From Blasia pusilla (Eukaryota; Marchantiophyta; Marchantiopsida; Blasiales): a stretch of 64,000 nt of DNA. Within the stretch, counting starts at the first letter, position 1, and each line of letters starts with the position of its first letter. Positions 57,569 to 64,000 of the stretch are shown here, in pieces. The notes under the pieces were generated by a model, which worked only from the letters and a program-made list of their open reading frames with translations, did not search any database and was not told the origin of the DNA. The stretch spans positions 45,508,001-45,572,000 of the forward strand of contig CM114272.1 in assembly GCA_050084515.1 (NCBI GenBank). The letters are read 5' to 3'. The translations under genes and the position numbers were made by a program.

Positions 57569-58298
57569 CTAAGATAACAAATCTACTAACTTTGTAACAT
57601 TGTGGTGGAGTTTTTTCACTTGTTTCACAATAGAATCCAGATCGCGTATGACTTCTACGCATGCAATTTGTAGCTCAGGAACTTTCCTACCTAAGATCCT
57701 ATGTGGATGGGCTGGGCTAGAACATGATGTCAACAAGGGGAGGGAACTTGCATTGAGATCATGGAGAAAATTTTGTAAGCAGGCCAAGTCCCACAACGAG
57801 CTATCGATGACACTGTCTTTTGGGCTTGGTTGTAGTCCAATGCATGAGGGCTTCTTTGCACTTAAAAGCAAAGGTTCGATGGTGGAGGGTGTGAGATCAA
57901 TTAATAGTTCCTCAATAGTAGCCTGGATGGAACCTGCACACTTATCTTCGGACATGATGGAGAAATTTTGAGGCTCCATGCCAAATATCTCCTCCTGCTT
58001 GACACGTGAGAATCAAAGGGCACTGCGATACCAACCTATCTTTGACGGATGAATCCATAAAAAGAATCATTAAGTAAAATGCCCCATGCCAACCATGGCG
58101 GCCACACTCGTGTTTATCGCTTCTTCTACTTATGTCGAGTTGCTTTGATGAGTCAACGGATTTGTTGCACGTCTTCAAGCCCATTTTTGGAAAAGAGCAA
58201 GCATGGTAGTAAAACTCCCACTTCGATTTGGAACAACTCCAACTAGCTTCTCCAACTTCTCCTTGGTCTCTTGTCGCATTCTCTCTAAAGTCCTTCAC
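57569..58298 (-). pseudogene. Unrecognised reverse-strand ORFs, possible 5' part of an interrupted gene
   Basis: Two overlapping frames: 58298-57942 (MKDFRENATRDQGEVGEAS; WEFYYHACSFPKMGLKT; GAFYLMILFMDSSVKDRL) and 57979-57569 (EELLIDLTPSTIEPLLL; LRSLHDLNASSLPLL-like text; ELQIACVEVIRDLDSIVKQV; HHNVTKLVDLL). The second looks helical, with heptad-like VKQVKKLHHNVTKLVDLL. A frame change links them at about 57942-57979, either a frameshift or a missed intron. The chromovirus inserted 100 bases downstream, so these frames may once have continued into the ORFs at 49400-47000. No family is recognised. Confidence 0.4.
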
Positions 58299-58299
58299 A

Positions 58300-60739
58300 A
58301 TCGTGATTAGAAATGAAATGATTCTTACTTTATGACGCCATGTCTAAACACTAGTTTGCGACTCGTGTTTAAGCACAGGATTCTCTCGCCAACGTTGCAC
58401 AAGCACAAAACGCCCTAAACACCTAAACTGTTTTGCCTAAGCACAAAAGTATTTGTTCCCCCAACATGTATTTCCGCAAAACTGCATTGTCCCAAAAAAA
58501 TCCATAGAAGTACCACCCCCTGCCCTTGTCCTGTCTAAATCGTGTTGCGGTGACATTTCCACTGTTTGGCTTGTGGATATAAAACCAAACCTATGCTTAC
58601 TTCTAATCCAGGCTATGTGAAGAACAATAGTAACCCGGTTGGGCATGTCTCGCCACCGATTAGCACCAGTCAAGGAGGTGATTGAGATACACGGGGCCTG
58701 CCAAGTTTATTGCTAATTTTGGGATTGAGACGCGCGTTCTCTGATCGAGTCGATCTTTGCATATTAAGTAGGGGTCATAAAAATTATTGGTAAGGAAAGT
58801 GAGTCATTAAATAGATATCCGTGTTGCACAGTCCCTTGCAGGTCTTTACTAGTATATTTCCACTTTATTATAAAATAAACCTCAGAAGAGGACAAAGAAA
58901 GGTAATAACAACTCAAAAGAGGAGTCAAAAATTGCATTCAAGAATGCAAAAAGAAAATGGCAACAAACCAATGCAAACACAGGCTCAACGAGCTACACGA
59001 TTGATAGCCTGAAACAAATCTGACAAGAACACGAGTGGTTGGTCAAACGTGAATGGACGATGAGGCGAGCGACCCCTCACCACCTCCGCACGACGTAGCA
59101 ATGCCAAGGCTTGTGCTCGTTGTAAAGGCCACTGAGATGAATTGCCGAAAAGAAGTAGTCGTTAATAAATTGCAAATGTCGGGTACTACTAATGCGGAGT
59201 CATGCATGAGAAATCAAAAAATAAAGAACCTTATCGCTCACGCTATTTGACGGTGATATTCTAGTTTGGGGGATATCCAATTGGATTGTGGAATTTTTGT
59301 ATGATAGAGATTTTGTTAGAAAAAAATCTTTGAAATTAGAAATATTAGAATAACGAGACATCCATGGATTAAAGAAATATATTAAACCTCTCTATCGAAC
59401 TTTCGACGCGCATATTTGAGTTCAGGGAGACTATGCAATTGTAATATAAATACCTTTTAGGACAGACTTATAATAGACTGGTTACGGGAATATTTTACAA
59501 AAAAAAACCCATGAAATGCTTTTGTTATAATGGGACAAAGATGCTTTAAATGGATATTCCAAAATTTCAGCTGCTTTCATTTGACAGTTGTCATAACCTA
59601 TGTGATGTAAAATTTTATAATAAAGTGGATGTATTACTTTAGTAAAAGAAATTTCTTTTGTATATTGTATCTGGTCTCCACGGATAATAGATAAATATTT
59701 TTCTCATTCGAAAAATTAGCAATATGAGAGTGTACTAGCGAAATAATGACGGGTAACAAAATTCTTCGAGGACAAAACCAATGTAAAATTCCCACCTTGT
59801 TTTTTCAAACTTTCGAATAGGGGGAATGCAAAATTTTCCAAAATAAAAGAATCGAGAGAATCCAAACCCTCTTCTAAAGACCATTCATCTTTCAATTAAA
59901 ATTTAATCGGAAAGAAAAGAAACATTTATATAAATTTTTTTCCCTCTCCATCATATCTATTCAAATGTCTTTTACACTTGTTTGATAATTAGTTTTCGCC
60001 TCCACGTTTGTCCGTATAAACCCGCACAATCGTTTTTTACACATTTGTTTTTGGACGAACCAACCATTCGCACTTTTCCCCTCGCGTGTGTTATTTATAT
60101 ACCACGTGCATAAGTTCCCCAGAGTGAGGAAGTTTTGGAAAATGACCGAATATTAAAACCCCGCAACTATAGTTCTATCACGAGGCCATGGCGTGGCTTA
60201 TCGTACGGACCTTTTGGAACATCTGAATCGTTAACGCCGTCTCTTGACGGTCTGGATGAAAAGAGATCAATCAATATGGCTCAGGGACATTCCTACTCTC
60301 GTTTCGAATTGCCGCGTCTTGTCTTTCCTGTGCGGATCGAGAGATTGGGGCCAGGGCCGGAAACTTGTAGGGAATGTTCCTTGGGAAAGCTTGATCCTTG
60401 GCAGAGTCCGGACAACTACTCCCCATGATCCCAGATCCCACTGCCACCCCATGGTTCGAATGTATGAGTCACGGTGAAAAGTACGTAAATATACTCTTTT
60501 TCTCTGTCTTTTCTTTTGGCAATGATATATAATTCTGAATTATCCGTCTTAGCGTACAATTGAATTCTAATGATCTTCTTAGTTTAGAGAGTGAGCGCTT
60601 CTATTGGCTAAAGAACATTTGTCGTAAAAAGAGAGGTGATCACGAAATGAAAAGACACTCTCTAATAATGATAGTAGAGATGCGTGTGAATAGGGTAACC
60701 GAGGTTCCGTCTATTTCCGTCTCCTCCAAAGTATGTCGT
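58300..60739. other. AT-rich region, no recognised gene
   Basis: No convincing frame. A forward Helitron-like end is listed separately at 58818-58852. Short frames such as 58821-59012 and 60135-60428 show no motifs. Composition changes near 60120 to more balanced text, ending at the G3 start. Confidence 0.4.
58818..58852 (+). other. Candidate Helitron 3' terminus
   Basis: CCGTGTTGCACAG, a short imperfect stem, is followed by CCCTTGCAGGTCTTTACTAG and then T. The final TTTACTAG-T is close to the TTACTAG-T end of the Helitron at 10656. No 5' end was identified. Confidence 0.45.
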
Positions 60740-61255
60740 TGTCACGTCTTTTAGGATAGATCGGTGGGATCTAATAGAACGCCTTCATGAGTAGTGGAGG
60801 ACACGCCCAGTAGGTCGAGGGTGACCTGTTGAGGCCCTTGGAAACCTGAGATAGCAGGTTTTCCCTTCGTTTCGGCTCATTTGGAGCCATATTGAGGAAC
60901 TTGCTATTTTAGGTAAGTACCATTTTGAGTATATGATCGACTTACTATTTTTGGTAAGTGGCCCTTCATCTCCTACATCAGGTCAAGAGCCAAGGAGGTG
61001 ACTTGGGAGAATAGGTTACCATGGAGAGAGCTTGGGAGAGGAGAGGGGTATACCTAAAGGAGAGAGAGCTTGAGAGCTCATTCTCTCTTTGTTGAACCTC
61101 TTGGCATGAGGCGGCGGAGCTATGGTACCTTGCCTTGTGAGTGTAACCCAAGCCTCTCATTAGGAGAGTGGGTTTGGTTTGACATGAGAGAGAGTGCACA
61201 CCTTTGAGAGCTATGGTGTGAGATGGTGGAGAGAGAGATTGGATCTTACTTTACA
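60740..61255 (+). repeat. G3 block A1
   Basis: Starts TGTCACGTCTTTTAGG after host GTCGT and ends CTTTACA, then AAGAGAGAATGAG as in G1. Confidence 0.85.
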
Positions 61256-62855
61256 AAGAGAGAATGAGAGAATGAGAGAGTGAGAGAGCTTCAATGGGGA
61301 GCTCGCTGGTCACTCGCTGTTTTTGCAGGTTGGGGACCGTGTTCCCCGTTCAGCGGCTCATGGGAGTGCTCACCGGAGCAAGGGCTGCTTTCATTACTCT
61401 TTGCATTTGCCGATTTTTCGTGTGGAAGAGTGGCGCGCGGAAGCGCTGCCCAATTTCTGATAGGGATTGAGTATGGGGGCGGGTTGCCCCATGCTGGTGC
61501 TCTCGGGAGCACCATGTAGCTTGCTGATATGTATTTTTACAGATGTTACATTTTCGTTGGGAGAAATCAGCGCGGGAGCGCTGCCGAATTTTGTGTAGGA
61601 GAAAGAGACATTGGGCTTTACGACAGTCCCTGTCAGTTTTTACTGAAATGTCCAATTGTAAATAATTTTTGATGGTAGCGTAGATCGTGAAGCTGTGCAC
61701 GCTGTGCAACAAATAGTGCACAATTTGGAGTTGCGAGCAAAAAGTTATGGGCAATCTTGTAAAGCTGCCATTGCTAGGCGATTTTTAGGGTTAAATCGTG
61801 CAAACCCTAAATCAGCCGCCACACCGGAGGCGACCGTCGCCATCATAGTCACCGTCAACAGTCGAAGGTCAAAAGTCACCGTCAACGGTCAACCGTCACC
61901 ATCGACGGTCAACCATCACCGTTATCGGTCGGCCGTCACCATCAGCGGTCAACCGTCACTGTCAACGGTCTACCGTCCATTGTCCACCCTTTGGGTGCCA
62001 TTGCCGCCATTACGGAGTGGAGGGTCTTCCATGACGTTCGTTGATTCCTTGACTTGCGTCGCCACCATGTACTTTGTTTTGGCCGCCACCGTCATCGCAG
62101 TTTCTTCATCAACGAGTGAAGGCAGATGACCTCCGGTTATGGTGTTTGAGTTTTGATTTCATGCTGCTATGTTGTGATTGGTAGCCGCTCGACGACGATC
62201 GAGTATCGTGCCGCGGCGCCCGTAGCCGCAACGCTTGCCGATTGCCGCGCGTGCGCTCGGGTCGCACCGCACCATCTCGATCGCGAGCCGCACCGTCATT
62301 GTGGAGCGAGTGTGGGATTATTATTGATTGAGGAGGGTATGCCGCCGAGTGCGCATCCCACCATCGAGGGCCGTCTTTGTTCAGAGCCGTTCGCGTGCCG
62401 CCGCAACGCCGCACCGTTCATTGGGACCGCATGTCTATCGAGGAGTTTTGAGCGACATCGATCGACGGGAGGAGTATGACTTGCTGATTGGAGGAGTTTT
62501 CTCCACGATCGAGTTGGGGTCGAGATTTGCAGTTGCTGAGGAGCGACATCGACATGTGTTCAGGTTACCCATTCTGGTCCTTTACCGTGCACGTGTGAGG
62601 GATTCTGGGATTTATTTGGGGATATTGGGTGTGTGGATGCTGAGAGCATCATTTATGTATGTGGTTTAGGGGACATAGACCTGTGTGGGATGTCCGGAGT
62701 TGAGGGTAGGTTGTCGATGAGATGATAGCCTGGTCGATTTGCCGCACCACGCCGCGTGTTGCCGCACGTTACACGTCTCGGGGGGAGAGAGTGTAGATCG
62801 AGTGCCGCATGTTTGGGATGAGTGATTGAGGGATTCCTCACGAGGTTCAGAGTGA
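61256..62855 (+). other. G3 untranslated leader
   Basis: About 1.6 kb. It matches the G1 leader in several blocks (GAGCTCGCTGGTCACTCGCTG near 61300; CGCGGGAGCGCTGCCGAATTT near 61570; the CG-rich part near 62190-62420). Some G3 frames here are open for over 100 codons but do not align with an open frame in G1, so they are not annotated as genes. No Met-tRNA primer site was found next to A1. Confidence 0.55.
61848..61980 (+). repeat. 20-bp tandem repeat in the G3 leader
   Basis: About six imperfect units of GTCACCRTCARCGGTCAACC. The G1 leader has no such array at the matching place near 18510. Confidence 0.85.
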
Positions 62856-64000
62856 TCGGGTGAGAGGGGCACGAGGGTCATCACGGAGTCTGTTCGGGAC
62901 TTTGAGAGGCGAGGTGGTGAACCTGAGAGTAGCTCTAGAGGTTTTACGCGGAGTGGTGCGAGGTTTCGAGGGTCTCCACGTGAGGGACCACCTCGACCTC
63001 CTTCTGTGTCATCATCAGACGAGGGGGAGGGTGTAGAGGAATTTGTGAGCACATCGCCACACATTGTGAGTGGTCCTACCAGTTGGGCGTACGAGATGGA
63101 TGACCGGGGTAGAGGACCGTGTAGGTTTTCAGGTGCAGTAGGCACGATTGAGTTGCACGATTTTATAGCAGAGTTTAGGAGTTGGTGCGACTCCCAGCGG
63201 GCCAGGAACTCTAGAGAGTTCAACGTTCTGACATGGAACGGTATGTTCCAGCATTTAGAGGGGGCGCCCATGGACGATTACCATGAGTTCTCTCAGAGAT
63301 ATGCATGTGAGATCGAGGCGTGGAGGCTCTACTATGACCCACATTATGTGTCATGGACGGAGCCGTTCCTAGATGAGGAGGAGGAGTCAGGAGAGGCTAT
63401 TGCCTCTTCCACTAGTGACGTCTTAGGAGGGGTCACTCGCACGGGAGCAGTTGCACCGTCTAGTCGGGTTCGTCCCAGATTCAACCATGTGGTTGAGTTC
63501 TTTGCTGAGTTGAGGGCGAGCTACCAGGGGGTACGGACGGAGAAGTTGCGGAGCATCCACGACTTCTAGAGGCGCTCGGGTGAGAGTTTGCGTGAGGCTT
63601 ACACTCGCTTGCGCCTGTTGATCAACGTCACTCAGGGGGTGACAGAGGCTCGAGCTATCCGGTCATGGTATGCGATCTTTGGACCGGACCTGCGGACACG
63701 GAGTGCGGAGGGGTGCTTCTTATGAACACCTCCCCTACGTTGAGAGATGTTTTTAGGACCGCCGAGAACATTGAGCGCAACATGGCGGAGGAGAGCGTAA
63801 CCACCATGGGTTCTGGGCGAGAGCAGTCACGATTGTCTGCACCACCTGTGCAGCAATGTGGACTCTGAGATAGGTCGACTGTGGCACCACGAGCTCAGGG
63901 AGGATACCGAGAGGCCGTGCCACAGAGACCTGCGCCTTCATATGCGGCTCAGCAGCAGCCGCCTACTATTACTTGTTGGTCATGTGGTGGAGCCCATCAT
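62856..64000 (+). pseudogene. G3 gag, nearly full, with zinc knuckle at the window edge
   Basis: Gag forms the particle and binds element RNA. The frame opens near 62860 with ERGTRVITESVRDFERR and a Ser/Arg-rich part (PESSSRGFTRSGARFRG), then runs open from 63006 to 63566. IELHDFIAEFRSWCDSQRA, EFNVLTWNGMFQHLEGAP, HYVSWTEPFLDEEEE and VEFFAELRASYQGVRTEKL mark the capsid. A TAG at 63567 replaces Gln in HDFQRR. The rest (SLREAYTRLRLLINVTQGVT; ASPTLRDVFRTAENIERNM-like text) follows with two small shifts, ending in the first zinc knuckle CWSCGGAHH at 63973-64000. The start codon is uncertain. Confidence 0.8.

Larger units (their letters stand above)
60740..64000 (+). mobile_element. Ty3/gypsy element G3, 5' part (runs off the window)
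   Basis: A third member of the G family. It begins with A1 (60740-61255, TGTCACGTCTTTTAGG), then a leader of about 1.6 kb and gag. The right side is outside the window, so whether it ends B-A-B cannot be seen. As in G1 and G2, block A is followed directly by the interior without a block B. Its gag is the best preserved of the three. Confidence 0.85.

Noticed and set aside
60135-60428. 97-codon ORF with Pro/Gly-rich text
   Set aside because: No recognisable family and no supporting splice sites or start context.
61848-61980. CRISPR-like array
   Set aside because: Units are contiguous 20-mers with no unique spacers, inside a retrotransposon leader in a plant genome.

Overview
This window is transposable-element-rich nuclear DNA of a land plant. 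The evidence is a Copia tail with the plant-type RNase H signature, Helitrons with CTAG ends, a Ty3/gypsy chromovirus with an initiator-Met tRNA primer site, GT-AG introns, and no operon-like gene packing. The plant lineage cannot be fixed from the sequence. A LINE unlike typical plant L1 and Ty3/gypsy elements ending in a PHD-like finger make a non-seed plant worth considering, but this is only a guess. I found no intact host gene, tRNA, rRNA or CRISPR array. Nearly every coding region carries stops and frameshifts.

Layout: 1-~800 is the 3' end of a Copia element. 1343-10656 is a decayed autonomous Helitron (Rep plus PIF1-like helicase, two visible introns). Its first intron holds a LINE lying between (CT)n tracts, and its helicase is split by a solo LTR (family A). 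10657-13010 has no recognisable gene. 13010-17083 holds a second, clearly different Helitron-like Rep/helicase remnant. 17084-29858 is Ty3/gypsy element G1, itself hit twice by LTR family C. 29859-36642 is low-coding DNA with possible Helitron termini and one weak gene fragment. 36643-46066 is a second copy, G2, hit by LTR A and by a hAT-like MITE. 46067-49422 and 57465-58300 carry unrecognised reverse-strand ORFs, one joined in frame to a piece of chromovirus pol. Between them lie a solo copy of the G-family terminal repeat (49423-50070) and a complete reverse-strand chromovirus (50098-57464, TSD ATAAT). 58300-60739 is AT-rich. A third G-family copy, G3, starts at 60740 and runs off the window.

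The most interesting system is the G family (G1, G2, G3 and a solo). Its pol is of Ty3/gypsy type: aspartic protease, RT with YIDD, RNase H, and HHCC/DDE integrase, followed by a C-terminal PHD-like zinc finger. Its terminal repeats are not arranged as ordinary LTRs. All three 5' ends show block A running straight into the interior. Both 3' ends show B-A-B. The solo copy is A-B. This is the split direct repeat layout (A1-interior-B1-A2-B2) known from tyrosine-recombinase retrotransposons, here apparently on a DDE-integrase element and without visible target-site duplications. Normal LTR reverse transcription would not produce it.

Other points of note: a LINE lodged in a CT microsatellite, two related solo-LTR families, an inverted duplication in a gag zinc-knuckle region, stop codons mostly explained by C-to-T change, and chromovirus LTR differences dominated by single-base indels, which warns that some frameshifts may be sequencing errors.
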